From positions 3,472,501-3,536,500 of the forward strand of contig NZ_CP031834.1 of the NCBI RefSeq assembly GCF_003590645.1: a stretch of 64,000 bases of DNA. Reading direction: 5' to 3'. The stretch is from Mesorhizobium sp. DCY119. GTDB taxonomy: Bacteria; Pseudomonadota; Alphaproteobacteria; Rhizobiales; Rhizobiaceae. Shown piece after piece: positions 26,082 through 35,132 of the stretch. A model generated the notes under the pieces. The model saw only the letters and a program-made list of their open reading frames with translations. It was not told the origin of the DNA and searched no databases. How positions within the stretch are numbered: position 1 is the stretch's first letter; each line of letters opens with the position of its first letter. The position numbers and the translations under genes are program-made.

Positions 26082-26969
26082 ATGACCAATGCCGTCGTTC
26101 TCGACACGCGCGAAAATATCTACGCCGGCATCATGCTCACCGGCGTCGCCTATTTCCTGTTTTCGGTGCAGGACGCCTCGATCAAGCTCTTGGTGACGGG
26201 CCTCACCGTCTGGCAGATCCTGTTCTTCCGCAGCGCAACCGTGCTTGCCGGCTGCGTGGCGATTGGCGGACGCGAACTCCTCGTCCAGTCGGCCCGCTCG
26301 CCCATCGTCAAGGCGATGCTGTTGCGCAGCTTCCTGACGCTGCTTGCCTGGCTGTGCTTCTACAGTTCTGCAAAATATCTCCAGCTCGCCGAACTGACGA
26401 CCATCTACTTCGCTGCCCCCGTCATCATAACCATCATGTCGATCTTCATCCTTGGCGAACAGGTGCCTTGGATACGCTGGGTTGCGGTACTGATCGGCTT
26501 CGTCGGTGTCTACATCGCCTGCGACCCCAGCAAGCTCGGCATAACGCTGCCTGTCGCCATGGTGCTGGCCGCCGCCTTCCTGTGGGCGCTGGCGATCGTG
26601 CTGATGCGCAAGATCGCGCTGCAGGAACGCACCATGGTGCAGCTCGTCCTCAACAATGCATTCTTCCTCGTCATCGCCGGCGTGCCGATGGCCTTCCTAT
26701 GGCAGACCCCGACATGGCAGGAAGCCCTGCTTCTGGTCACCGTCGGCTCGCTCGGCGGCGTGGCGCAGTTCATGCTGTTCGAAGGCATGAAGCGCGCGCC
26801 GGTCTCGGTCATCGCGCCGTTCGAATACACCTCGCTGGTCTGGGCCTTCGCGCTCGGCTACGCAATCTGGGGCGACATTCCGCGCCGCGAGGTTTTTATC
26901 GGCGCCGCCCTCATCTTCTTCGCCGGCGTGGTCATCATCGCCAGCGAGCATCTGCGCAAACGGGTCTAG
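26082..26969 (+). CDS. EamA/DMT-family transporter
   Basis: A 295-residue inner-membrane protein with ten predicted helices in two EamA repeats (GVAYFLFSVQDASIKL…; then AMVLAAAFLWALAIVLMRKI…). The end, FIGAALIFFAGVVIIASEHLRKRV, is typical. Substrate cannot be assigned. ATG at 26082 lies after AGGA; an earlier in-frame start at 26046 is less likely. A second EamA gene follows 76 bp later. Confidence 0.92.
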   Translation: MTNAVVLDTRENIYAGIMLTGVAYFLFSVQDASIKLLVTGLTVWQILFFRSATVLAGCVAIGGRELLVQSARSPIVKAMLLRSFLTLLAWLCFYSSAKYLQLAELTTIYFAAPVIITIMSIFILGEQVPWIRWVAVLIGFVGVYIACDPSKLGITLPVAMVLAAAFLWALAIVLMRKIALQERTMVQLVLNNAFFLVIAGVPMAFLWQTPTWQEALLLVTVGSLGGVAQFMLFEGMKRAPVSVIAPFEYTSLVWAFALGYAIWGDIPRREVFIGAALIFFAGVVIIASEHLRKRV

Positions 26970-27045
26970 CCTCCTTTCCTCCTGACACTGCGGTGGCAGG
27001 GGCGATGCGGTAATCTGCGGCTCGCTGCCGCTTAGAGGAATAATC

Positions 27046-27927
27046 GTGGAACTGGATCAATCGACAGAACGCATGCTCGGCGTGACGCTCGTCAGCGCCT
27101 CGGCGGCCGTCTTCGGCCTTGCCGGCGTCCTGACCAAATCGATCCATGCCGACCCGCTGACGATCAATTGCTGGCGCGGCTTCGTCGGCGGCCTGCTGAT
27201 CACGGCCTATGTCTTCTGGCGCCGCCGCCGCGAAACAGCACCAGCGCCCTTGCGCCTCGGCTGGCGTGGTTGGCTGATGGCCGTGATCGGGGCGCTCGCC
27301 AGCATCGCCTTCATCGCCGCCTTCAAGAACACCTATGTCGCTAATGTCGCGATCATCTACGCAACAGCGCCTTTCGTGGCTGCACTGCTGGCCTGGCTGC
27401 TGGTGCGCGAGCGTGTTCGCTCGCAAACCCTGCTCGCCGCCTGCCTGTCGCTCGCCGGCGTCGGCCTGATGGTGTTTTCTGGCATCGGCACCGGCCGACC
27501 ATTCGGCGACGGGCTGGCGCTTCTGATGACCTTTTCCAGCGCACTCTACATGGTGCTGATCCGGAAATTCCGCGACACGCCGGTGGTCTGGGCGGGTGCG
27601 GTGTCGGCCTTCCTGCTCTTCGCGCTGGGCTGGTTCGTTGCCGATCCGCTGGCCATTTCCGGGCGTGACGCCCTGCTTCTTGCGGCCTTCGGCGCCTCTT
27701 TCGCCCTTGCCTCCGTGCTGTGGACCGAAGGCTCGCGGCTCATTCCCGCCGCCGAGGCGGGCCTGCTCGGCTCGGCAGAAGTGCCCTTCGCCATCTTCTT
27801 CGGCTGGCTGTTCCTGTCCGAACTGCCGCCTGCCGCAAGCCTCATCGGCGGCATCATCGTGCTCGCCGCAGTCTTTGCCCATGCCGGCCGCGACTGGCTG
27901 GTGGCGCGCCGGATGCGCATGGCTTAG
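27046..27927 (+). CDS. EamA/DMT-family transporter
   Basis: A 293-residue ten-helix permease, a distant paralogue of the preceding gene (ASAAVFGLAGVLTKSIHADPLTINCWRG at the first helix; AAEAGLLGSAEVPFAIFFGWLFLSELP in the second repeat). Start is GTG at 27046 with GAGGA upstream. The two genes may be co-transcribed. Substrate unknown. Confidence 0.92.
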   Translation: MELDQSTERMLGVTLVSASAAVFGLAGVLTKSIHADPLTINCWRGFVGGLLITAYVFWRRRRETAPAPLRLGWRGWLMAVIGALASIAFIAAFKNTYVANVAIIYATAPFVAALLAWLLVRERVRSQTLLAACLSLAGVGLMVFSGIGTGRPFGDGLALLMTFSSALYMVLIRKFRDTPVVWAGAVSAFLLFALGWFVADPLAISGRDALLLAAFGASFALASVLWTEGSRLIPAAEAGLLGSAEVPFAIFFGWLFLSELPPAASLIGGIIVLAAVFAHAGRDWLVARRMRMA

Positions 27928-27966
27928 CGCGAAAAAACTTGCGATTTCAAGTATTTGCAAGAACTC

Positions 27967-27995
27967 AAAAAAATCTTCAAAAAAGATTCTTTTTT
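27967..27995 (+). terminator. Weak AT-rich hairpin with T-run
   Basis: AAAAAAATCTT (27967-27977) pairs with AAGATT-C-TTTTTT (27983-27995) with one bulge. It comes 40 bp after the second EamA stop and ends in a T-run, but the stem has almost no GC pairs. Confidence 0.3.
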
Positions 27996-28078
27996 GGGAA
28001 CCAATTTGCGGAACGTGCGTTTTGAGGATGGACGGGCTGTCCCCTTATGCCCAACCCCCCGCCCGTCCCCCTTACTCC

Positions 28079-28109
28079 AAAGCCGGTCCCTCGTGGCCGG
28101 CTTTTCTTT
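28079..28109 (+). terminator. Terminator-like hairpin downstream of the EamA genes
   Basis: AAAGCCGG (28079-28086) and CCGGCTTT (28097-28104) pair around a 10-nt loop and are followed by TCTTT. An outer pairing CTCCAAAG (28075-28082) with CTTTGGAG (28106-28113) offers an alternative fold. Confidence 0.5.
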
Positions 28110-28291
28110 GGAGTTGGGAGCCGTGCAGAACACGGCGTCAGCCCTTACGCGATTGGCGCAGGCATCTCTGCCTTCGTCTTCCCGGAAACCGCAGCGAAGC
28201 GGAGGTTATCCGGGATCTATTGGTCAGCGCATCGTCTGGCGTGGCCCGGCCCTGATGTCGACGCGTTCTGCACTGCTGAAGCTCTTTTGCA

Positions 28292-28498
28292 TTCCGGCAT
28301 GGATCCCGGGTCTCCGCTTCGCTCCGCCCGGGATGACGAAGAGGGGGGTATCGCCGCTAATCGCAAACGTTGTTTAAGACCAGAGACGCAATTGCCGCGC
28401 GCCAGCGCTGACGATTAGCACGCGCCAAACAATGCAGTTCGTCATCCCGGGCGGAGCATGCGCGAAGCGAATGCGCAGACCCGGGATCCATGCCGGAA
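28292..28498. repeat. Imperfect long inverted repeat (BamHI/SmaI-word family)
   Basis: Left arm 28292-28340 and right arm 28438-28498 share TTCCGGCATGGATCCCGGG plus TCT at the outer end and GCTCCGCCCGGGATGACGAA at the inner end in inverted orientation; the arm centres differ, the right arm being 12 nt longer. The 97-bp spacer has no gene. Each arm is itself palindromic (CCCGGG twice). Confidence 0.85.
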
Positions 28499-28993
28499 CA
28501 TCTGTGGAGTACGCCACGGTGCAGAACTTCCAACGTTGAACGAGGGGAAAGATTTCCACCCAATTTTCACTCAACCCATTGTTTCCATTCACCCCACACA
28601 TTTTTTCTCGCCCAATCTTTCCCCACCCCAAGACACTTCCCGCATAATCCCCGCATCGCTCCTGCGGGACCGGGTCTGGAACCGGGATCAAGGGGGAGTG
28701 GCGGTGACCTCCCGCCCTGGTGTGGTAGCCAGGGACCCGAGGGCCCGACACAGGCCGGCGTGGAACGAGCACGGCGCAAATGCCTCTGCCCAAAACCATG
28801 CGGAGAACCCGCGGCGTCTTGTCCATGGAATGTACATGGAGCGGGCGTTGTGACCGGCCGACTTCGGGACAGACACCGAGCGGGGCGCGGAAGCTGCGCC
28901 ACGTACTAAACATTAGGAAGGCACGGCCATGCGCCCCGCTTCCCGATCTTTGACAATGGCCAGACGGTGAAAACCGGGCGTGGCGATGAACAG

Positions 28994-29308
28994 GTGCGTC
29001 CTTCGAGGCTCGCTACGCTCGCACCTCAGGATGAGGGAGGGTGGCGATGAAGTGCGCCGACTTATTCTCCCCCCCTCGAGGGGGGTGAGGAGCGGTTCGC
29101 GAAGCGAACGAAAAGCCAACGATTTGGCTTTTCGAGTGACGAACGCCCGGAGCCCTAGCGTAGGGCCGGAACGCGCAGCGCCAGAGGGGGTCGTTCATGC
29201 CGAACTCAACGCAAAACGAACGTCGAGCACTTCCGCAGCGACCCCACCCGGCCCTACGGGCCACCCTCCCCTCAAGGGGGAGGGAGACGCTGAGCCTCGA
29301 AGGACGCA
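28994..29308. repeat. Copy of the 43-bp arm with a truncated inverted partner
   Basis: 28994-29036 is identical over 43 bp to the left arm at 24407-24449. At 29292-29308 the 17-bp word GAGCCTCGAAGGACGCA, the outer end of the reverse-complement arm, reappears. Between them lie several hairpins, suggesting other repeats were inserted into an original inverted pair. Confidence 0.85.
29070..29134. repeat. Cluster of short perfect palindromes
   Basis: Three perfect hairpins follow each other: CCCCCCTCGAGGGGGG (29070-29085); GTTCGC-GAA-GCGAAC (29095-29109); and CGAAAAGCCAA (29109-29119) with TTGGCTTTTCG (29124-29134) around CGAT. The last has an 11-bp stem. No gene is adjacent. Confidence 0.75.
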
Positions 29309-29391
29309 TTGACCTTCCCGCAGCATCGTCTAGTTTCCTGATCGAAACGGTCGGAAAGAGCCGTCCAAAAAACATGCGTTGGGAGTGAGGC

Positions 29392-31611
29392 ATGATCCTG
29401 ACCGCAAAGATCGCCCTTTGCCTGCTTGTGGCCTATCTGGCGGCGGCACTTTGGCAGAAGGTGCGCCTGGGGATGACGTTTCATCAGGCACTGCTCTACC
29501 TGCCGCTCAAGCTCGTCTATCGCATACGCGACGGCAAGATGCGGGCGGCGCGAGACGCGGCAGCACCCGTTGTCTACGTCATCACCCACCAGTCGCGGCT
29601 CGATCCCGCCCTGATGCTGGCCCTGCTGCCGGAAAACACCCTGCACATCCTCGATGAGCGGTCGGCCAGGTCGCACTGGCTCGAACCCTGGCGGGAACTG
29701 GGCCGCACCATCGCCTTCAACGCCGAGCATGTCTTCGTCAGCCGCCGGCTGGTGCGGGTTTTGAAGGGCAAGGGCCGGCTTGCCGTCTACATCCCCGCCG
29801 ATGTCGAGCCGGACGTGAAATCCTTCCGGCTTTACCGTGCCGTGGCGCGCATCGCGCTGCAGGCCGATGCCAAAATCATCCCGGTATTTGTCGACGGTGC
29901 GCGGCACCTGCCCTTTTCGCTGACGCCGCGTGAAAAGGCGCCGCGAAGCTGGTTTCCGAGGCTCACCGTCAGCACGCTGGAGCCGATGACGATCCAGCAG
30001 ATGATCGGCGATTCGGACATGCGTCCGTCCGATGCGCTGTTCGATCGCGTCGCCGAGGCGCGTCTTGCCGCCTCTGATCCCAAACGCAGCCTGTTCCAGG
30101 CCATTCGCCACGCGGCCTTCCGCTATGGCGCCGGCCACCCGATCGTCGAGGACGTGGTCAGCGGCGCGCTGAGCTACCAGCGGCTGCTTGTCGGCGCACG
30201 GGTGCTGGGCCAGCGCTTTGCCCGCCTCAGCGCGCCCGGAGAGGCCGTGGGCGTGCTTCTGCCCAACACCAACGGCATGGTGCTTTCGCTGCTCGGGCTC
30301 GTTTCGGCAAGCCGTGTGGCGGCGATGCTCAACTACACCGCCGGCCCAGCCAGCGTCACCGCCGCCGTGCGCACCGCCGTCATCCGCACCATAGTCTCCT
30401 CGCGTGCCTTCATCGAGAAGGCCGGGTTGGCCGACATCGTCGAGGCGGCGGAAAAGGGCGGCGCGAAATTCGTCTGGATCGAGGAACTGCGCGACAGCAC
30501 CAGCCTGTTCGACAAGATCGCCGCAAGCTGCCTGTACTGGTGGCCGGTTCACAGCCAGGACGCAGACAAACCGGCCGTCATCCTGTTCACCTCCGGCTCG
30601 GAAGGCACGCCGAAAGCAGTGGTGCTTTCCAGCCGCAACCTCGTCGCCAACGCCATGCAGGCCGAGGCCCGCATCAATATCGGCCCGGACGACAAGCTGC
30701 TCAACGTGCTGCCGGCGTTCCATTCCTTCGGCCTGACTGGCGGCACGATCCTGCCTCTGGTGTCAGGGGTAAGGCTGTTCCTTTACCCCTCGCCGCTGCA
30801 TTACAAGATCATCCCCGACATCGCCGCCAAGGTGCGGCCGACCATCATGTTCGGCACCGATACCTTCCTCGCCGGCTATGCGCGCAATGCCGACGGCGAC
30901 GAGTTTTCGAGCCTGCGCTTTGCGGTGGCCGGGGCCGAGCCGGTGAAGGCCGACACGCGGCGCATCTGGCGCGAGCGCTTCAACGCCGAGATCATAGAGG
31001 GCTTCGGGCTGACCGAGGCAGCACCGGTCGTTTCGGTCAACACCGCTACCCACAATCGCGACGGCACGGTCGGGCGGCTGCTGCCGGGCATGCGGATGCG
31101 GCTGGAGCCGGTCGAAGGCATCCCGGAGGGCGGCAGGCTCTGGCTTCAGGGACCGAATGTCATGCTCGGCTACATGACCGCCGACCAGCCCGGCGTGTTG
31201 CAGCCGCTGGGCAGCGGCTGGCACGACACCGGCGACATCGTCTCGGTCGACCGCGAAGGCTTTTTGACCATTCGCGGCCGCGCCAAGCGCTTTGCCAAGA
31301 TCGCCGGCGAGATGGTGTCTCTGGGTGCCGTGGAGATGCTGGTGCAGTCGCTGTGGCCGGAAGAGCATCACGCCGCCGTCGCCGTGCCCGACAAGCGCCG
31401 CGGCGAGCGCATCGTGCTCATCACCACCGCAGGCGATGCCGAACCCTCACTGCTGCGGCAGTTCGGCAAATTGTCCGGGGCTGCCGAACTGATGCTGCCG
31501 CAGGACATCGTCAAGGTCGGCGAAATCCCGGTGCTCGGTTCCGGCAAGACCGACTACGTCTCGGCCCGCAAGCTGGCAATCGAGCGGCTCGGACTAGAGG
31601 CGGCGGCGTGA
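29392..31611 (+). CDS. Aas-like bifunctional acyltransferase / acyl-activating enzyme
   Basis: A 739-residue protein with an N-terminal membrane segment (about 5-22), a PlsC-type acyltransferase domain with the catalytic HQSRLD motif at 66-71, and a C-terminal AMP-binding domain (LFTSGSEGTPKAV, EGFGLTEAAP, WHDTGDIV, GRAKRFAKIAGEMVSL). This is the layout of E. coli Aas (719 residues), which recycles lysophosphatidylethanolamine using an acyl-ACP made in situ. No MFS domain is present, unlike some longer homologues. GGGAGTGAGG precedes the start. It converges on pssA with 4 bp between. Confidence 0.9.
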   Translation: MILTAKIALCLLVAYLAAALWQKVRLGMTFHQALLYLPLKLVYRIRDGKMRAARDAAAPVVYVITHQSRLDPALMLALLPENTLHILDERSARSHWLEPWRELGRTIAFNAEHVFVSRRLVRVLKGKGRLAVYIPADVEPDVKSFRLYRAVARIALQADAKIIPVFVDGARHLPFSLTPREKAPRSWFPRLTVSTLEPMTIQQMIGDSDMRPSDALFDRVAEARLAASDPKRSLFQAIRHAAFRYGAGHPIVEDVVSGALSYQRLLVGARVLGQRFARLSAPGEAVGVLLPNTNGMVLSLLGLVSASRVAAMLNYTAGPASVTAAVRTAVIRTIVSSRAFIEKAGLADIVEAAEKGGAKFVWIEELRDSTSLFDKIAASCLYWWPVHSQDADKPAVILFTSGSEGTPKAVVLSSRNLVANAMQAEARINIGPDDKLLNVLPAFHSFGLTGGTILPLVSGVRLFLYPSPLHYKIIPDIAAKVRPTIMFGTDTFLAGYARNADGDEFSSLRFAVAGAEPVKADTRRIWRERFNAEIIEGFGLTEAAPVVSVNTATHNRDGTVGRLLPGMRMRLEPVEGIPEGGRLWLQGPNVMLGYMTADQPGVLQPLGSGWHDTGDIVSVDREGFLTIRGRAKRFAKIAGEMVSLGAVEMLVQSLWPEEHHAAVAVPDKRRGERIVLITTAGDAEPSLLRQFGKLSGAAELMLPQDIVKVGEIPVLGSGKTDYVSARKLAIERLGLEAAA

Positions 31612-31615
31612 AGCC

Positions 31616-32449
31616 TTATTCCGCCTTGGGTGTGGTTGCTGCGGCGGCAGCTTCCTTGGCCTTCGCTTCCTCGAGCCTCGAACGGCGCGAATAGGCGCTG
31701 GCGCTGAGTGGCAGGAAGCAGAGATAGGCGATCACCGAGACGGACAGCGTCTGCCATGGGAACGTCACCAGAAGCAGCACATAGAGCACGACGCCGAGGA
31801 TCAGCGGCAGCACCTTGTCGCCCGGCACCCGCCATTTCTTGCCCGAATAGACCGGCCAGCGGCTGACCAGCAGGAAGGCGATCAGCACCGTATAGGCCGA
31901 GCAGATGAAGCCGAAGGTGCGGTCCGGGGCAATCGCCCCGATGAACACCAGATAGATCGGCAGCATGACGATCGCCGCTCCCGCCGGTGCGGGCACGCCG
32001 ACGAAATACTCGGCTTGCCAGGCGGGCCGGTCCTGATCCTCGTCGAGCACGTTGAACCGCGCCAGCCGCAAGCCGCAGGCGATCGCGAACAGAAGGGCTG
32101 CGATCCAGCCGAACGATCCGGCGCGGTCGAGCAGATAGGCGTAGAGCACCAAGGCCGGCGCCACGCCGAAATTGACGATGTCGGCCAGAGAATCCATCTG
32201 CGCGCCGAACTTGGAAGTCGCCTTCAGCGCCCGCGCGATGCGGCCGTCGATGCCGTCGAGGAAGGCTGCGATCAGCACCATGACGACCGCCGTCTCGAAA
32301 CGCGCTTCGAACGCAAGGCGGATGCCGGACAGGCCGGCGCAGATCGCCAGAACCGTGATCAGGTTCGGCAGAACCATGCGCAGCGGAATCTCCCGGATGC
32401 GCGGTCCGCCCCGGCCGTGTGGCTCGAAATGCTGGAAGGGTGCGGGCAC
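31616..32449 (-). CDS. pssA: CDP-diacylglycerol-serine O-phosphatidyltransferase
   Basis: A 277-residue membrane enzyme making phosphatidylserine. The CDP-alcohol phosphotransferase motif DG-x2-AR-x8-G-x3-D-x3-D is complete (DGIDGRIARALKATSKFGAQ then MDSLAD). Several membrane helices follow. Start is GTG at 32449, 2 bp after the psd stop, so translation is coupled. Phosphatidylserine is then decarboxylated by Psd, the gene just upstream. Confidence 0.95.
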   Translation of the reverse strand: MPAPFQHFEPHGRGGPRIREIPLRMVLPNLITVLAICAGLSGIRLAFEARFETAVVMVLIAAFLDGIDGRIARALKATSKFGAQMDSLADIVNFGVAPALVLYAYLLDRAGSFGWIAALLFAIACGLRLARFNVLDEDQDRPAWQAEYFVGVPAPAGAAIVMLPIYLVFIGAIAPDRTFGFICSAYTVLIAFLLVSRWPVYSGKKWRVPGDKVLPLILGVVLYVLLLVTFPWQTLSVSVIAYLCFLPLSASAYSRRSRLEEAKAKEAAAAATTPKAE

Positions 32450-32451
32450 CG

Positions 32452-33150
32452 TTACGCGACCCGCACGAGCGGGGTTGCGGCCCCGCCGCCGAATTCGGCC
32501 AGGATGGTTTCGCCGGCAACCGAGGTCTGGCCGACCGAAACGCGCGGCGTGGCATCGAGCGGCAGGAACACATCGACGCGCGAGCCGAAGCGGATCAGCC
32601 CGAAACGCTCGCCGACGGCGATGTTGCTGTCGGTGTCGGCCCAGCAGACGATGCGACGCGCCACCAGCCCTGCGATCTGCACGGCGGCAACCGTGCCGTG
32701 GGGGCTTTCGATGACGAGGCCATTGCGCTCGTTCTCGCTGCTGGCCTTGTCGAGCTCGGCATTGAGGAACTTGCCCGGGCGATGCTCGATGCGGGTGATG
32801 CGCCCGCGCACCGGCGAGCGGTTCACATGGCAGGAAAAGACGTTCATGAAGACCGAGATGCGGGTCATCTCGGCAGTACCAAGACCGAGTTCACGCGGCG
32901 GAACCGCGGGTCCGACAGCCGAGACCACGCCGTCCGCGGGGCTGACGACCAGCTTGTCGTCCACCGGCGTCACGCGCACGGGGTCGCGGAAGAAATAGGC
33001 GCACCAGGCCGTCAGGATCAGCCCGATCCAGAACAGGTTGAGCGAAAAATAGCCGAGAATCAGGGTGGCGGCGGCAAATGCGCCAATGAAGGGATAGCCC
33101 TCGCGATGTATGGGCACGAACGCGTTCTTGACGGTATCGACGAGGCTCAT
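32452..33150 (-). CDS. psd: Phosphatidylserine decarboxylase proenzyme (short form)
   Basis: A 232-residue enzyme making phosphatidylethanolamine. The sequence [17 protein letters not shown] and the self-cleavage site [11 protein letters not shown] are of the short, archaeal-type PSD used in alphaproteobacteria; the serine of the GS pair becomes the pyruvoyl group. Two membrane segments occur near the N-terminus. It heads the psd-pssA pair. Confidence 0.95.
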   Translation of the reverse strand: MSLVDTVKNAFVPIHREGYPFIGAFAAATLILGYFSLNLFWIGLILTAWCAYFFRDPVRVTPVDDKLVVSPADGVVSAVGPAVPPRELGLGTAEMTRISVFMNVFSCHVNRSPVRGRITRIEHRPGKFLNAELDKASSENERNGLVIESPHGTVAAVQIAGLVARRIVCWADTDSNIAVGERFGLIRFGSRVDVFLPLDATPRVSVGQTSVAGETILAEFGGGAATPLVRVA

Positions 33151-33243
33151 CGGGCGGGGGCGGCTCCAATTGGATTGCCGGCCTGCTTACCGGAAACGGC
33201 AGCCCGCCGCAACGCAACATTGCAGTGATGCGATTGCGCGCGG

Positions 33244-35127
33244 TCAGACTTCGGCAGTTCTGCGGCGCACGACGACGCCGAGTTCGTCGGTTTCGCGGGC
33301 AATGCGCAGCCGCTCCTCGGCTTCGGTCGCCTCGCGCTGGCGCGCCCACATCGAAGCGTAGAGCCCGTCCTTGCGCAGCAGCGACAGATGCGTTCCGCGC
33401 TCGGCGATCTGGCCGCCCTTGAGCACGATAATCTCGTCGGCGGTGATAACAGTCGAAAGCCGGTGGGCGATCACGATGGTGGTGCGGCCACGGCTGACGA
33501 GATCAAGCGCGGCCTGGATTTCCTGCTCGGTGTGCGTATCAAGCGCGGAGGTCGCCTCGTCCAGCATCAGGATCGGCGGCGCCTTGAGGATGGTGCGGGC
33601 AATTGCCACGCGCTGCTTTTCGCCGCCGGAAAGTTTTAGCCCGCGCTCGCCGACCATGGCTTTGTAGCCGTCCGGCAGATGCTCGATGAAAGGTCCGATC
33701 TGCGCCAGTTCGGCAGCCTTGAAGACCTCCTCGTCGCTGGCGTCGGTGCGGCCATAGCGGATGTTGTAGGCGATGGTGTCGTTGAACAGCACCGTGTCCT
33801 GCGGCACCATGCCGATGGCCGCACGCAGGCTCTCCTGCGTCACGTCGCGGATATCCTGCCCGTCGATCAGGATCGCGCCTTGCTGAATGTCGTAGAAGCG
33901 GAACAGAAGCCGCGAAATCGTCGACTTGCCAGCGCCCGATGGCCCGACGATGGCGACCGTCTTGCCGGCCGGTACGTCGAAGCTGACGCCCTTGAGGATC
34001 GGGCGGGCGGGATCGTAGGCGAAATGCACATCACGGAACTCGACCTTGCCCGCCCCGACAGCCAGCGGTTTCGCATCGGGCCGGTCGAGCACTTCCTGCT
34101 TGACGTCGAGAAGGTCGAACATCTGCTCGATATCGGTCAGGCCCTGACGGATTTCGCGATAGATGAAGCCGATGAAGTTCAGCGGCACCGAAAGCTGCAT
34201 CAGCATGGCGTTAATGAAGACGAAATCGCCGATCGTCTGCGTGCCGGCCATCACCTCGCGCGCCGACATCCACATCGCAACCGCCATGCCGACACCGAAG
34301 ATGGCGCCCTGCCCGAAGTTCAGCCAGCCAAGCGAGGTCCAGGTTTTTGTCGCAGCGCTCTCGTAGCGCGCCATCGAACGGTCGAAGCGCTCAGCCTCCA
34401 TGCGTTCATTGTTGAAATATTTGACCGTTTCGAAATTGAGCAGGGAGTCGATCGCCTTGGTATTGGCGTCGGTGTCGGAATCGTTCATCTCCCGGCGGAT
34501 CGAAATGCGCCAGTCGCTCGCCCACACCGTGAACCAAGTGTAGAGCACGACGGTGACGGCGACGACCAACACATACAGCCAGCCATAGGCGACGGCGAAA
34601 ATCACCGCCGTCAGCGCGAATTCGAGAATGGTCGGCAGCGTGTTGAGGATGGTAAAGCGGACGATCGTCTCGATGCCCTTGGTGCCGCGCTCGATGATGC
34701 GCGACAGGCCACCGGTGCGCCGCTCCAGATGGAAGCGCAGCGACAGATTGTGCATATGCACGAAGGTGCGGAAGGCAAGCTGGCGCACCGCGTGCTGGCC
34801 GACCTGGGCAAACAGCGCGTCGCGCAACTGGTTGAAGCCGAGCTGCACAAGTTTCACCACGTTGTAGGCAATGACCAGCATGACCGGCGCCAGCAGGAAA
34901 TCCGGCAGCGGCGGTGCCGGCGCATGGTCGCCGGCGAGCGCGTTCGTGGCCCATTTGAAGAAATAAGGCACCGCGATCAGCACGAACTTGGCGACGAACA
35001 GATAGAACGTCGCCCATACCACCCGCGCCTTGAGATCGGCGCGATCGGCGGGCCACATATAGGGCCACAGATTGAGCAATGTTTTGAACGTTGTGCCGGA
35101 ATCGGCGGAGACAGTCTTATCGGCCAA
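33244..35127 (-). CDS. Atm1-type ABC exporter (membrane plus ATPase)
   Basis: A half-transporter of about 627 residues: six membrane helices (about 40-330), then an ATPase with Walker [10 protein letters not shown], signature LSGGEKQRVAIAR, Walker B ILMLDEATSALD and the H-loop AHRLS. Motifs such as LNFETVKYFNNE and RRTGGLSRIIERG are typical of Atm1/HMT exporters that move glutathione or metal-thiol conjugates. TTG at 35127 is preferred, 6 bp after the arsR stop with AAAGG upstream; an overlapping TTG at 35172 is possible. Co-transcription with arsR suggests a metal or thiol stress role. Confidence 0.93.
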   Translation of the reverse strand: MADKTVSADSGTTFKTLLNLWPYMWPADRADLKARVVWATFYLFVAKFVLIAVPYFFKWATNALAGDHAPAPPLPDFLLAPVMLVIAYNVVKLVQLGFNQLRDALFAQVGQHAVRQLAFRTFVHMHNLSLRFHLERRTGGLSRIIERGTKGIETIVRFTILNTLPTILEFALTAVIFAVAYGWLYVLVVAVTVVLYTWFTVWASDWRISIRREMNDSDTDANTKAIDSLLNFETVKYFNNERMEAERFDRSMARYESAATKTWTSLGWLNFGQGAIFGVGMAVAMWMSAREVMAGTQTIGDFVFINAMLMQLSVPLNFIGFIYREIRQGLTDIEQMFDLLDVKQEVLDRPDAKPLAVGAGKVEFRDVHFAYDPARPILKGVSFDVPAGKTVAIVGPSGAGKSTISRLLFRFYDIQQGAILIDGQDIRDVTQESLRAAIGMVPQDTVLFNDTIAYNIRYGRTDASDEEVFKAAELAQIGPFIEHLPDGYKAMVGERGLKLSGGEKQRVAIARTILKAPPILMLDEATSALDTHTEQEIQAALDLVSRGRTTIVIAHRLSTVITADEIIVLKGGQIAERGTHLSLLRKDGLYASMWARQREATEAEERLRIARETDELGVVVRRRTAEV

Positions 35128-35132
35128 GAGTT

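Larger units (their letters stand above)
27928..29391. other. 1.46-kb gene-free island rich in palindromes
   Basis: No coding region is supported. Open frames here are short, overlap on both strands, lack ribosome-binding sites, and change frame at the repeats. The stretch holds an AT-only hairpin (27967-27995), a terminator-like hairpin (28079-28109), an imperfect inverted repeat (28292-28498), a GC-rich block of unknown nature (about 28640-28920), another copy of the 43-bp arm (28994-29036), and a cluster of hairpins (29070-29290). Confidence 0.75.

Noticed and set aside
28374-28913. Open frames of 110-179 codons in the 28-29 kb island
   Set aside because: They run through inverted repeats, overlap on both strands and have Arg/Pro/Cys-rich composition typical of chance frames in GC-rich DNA.
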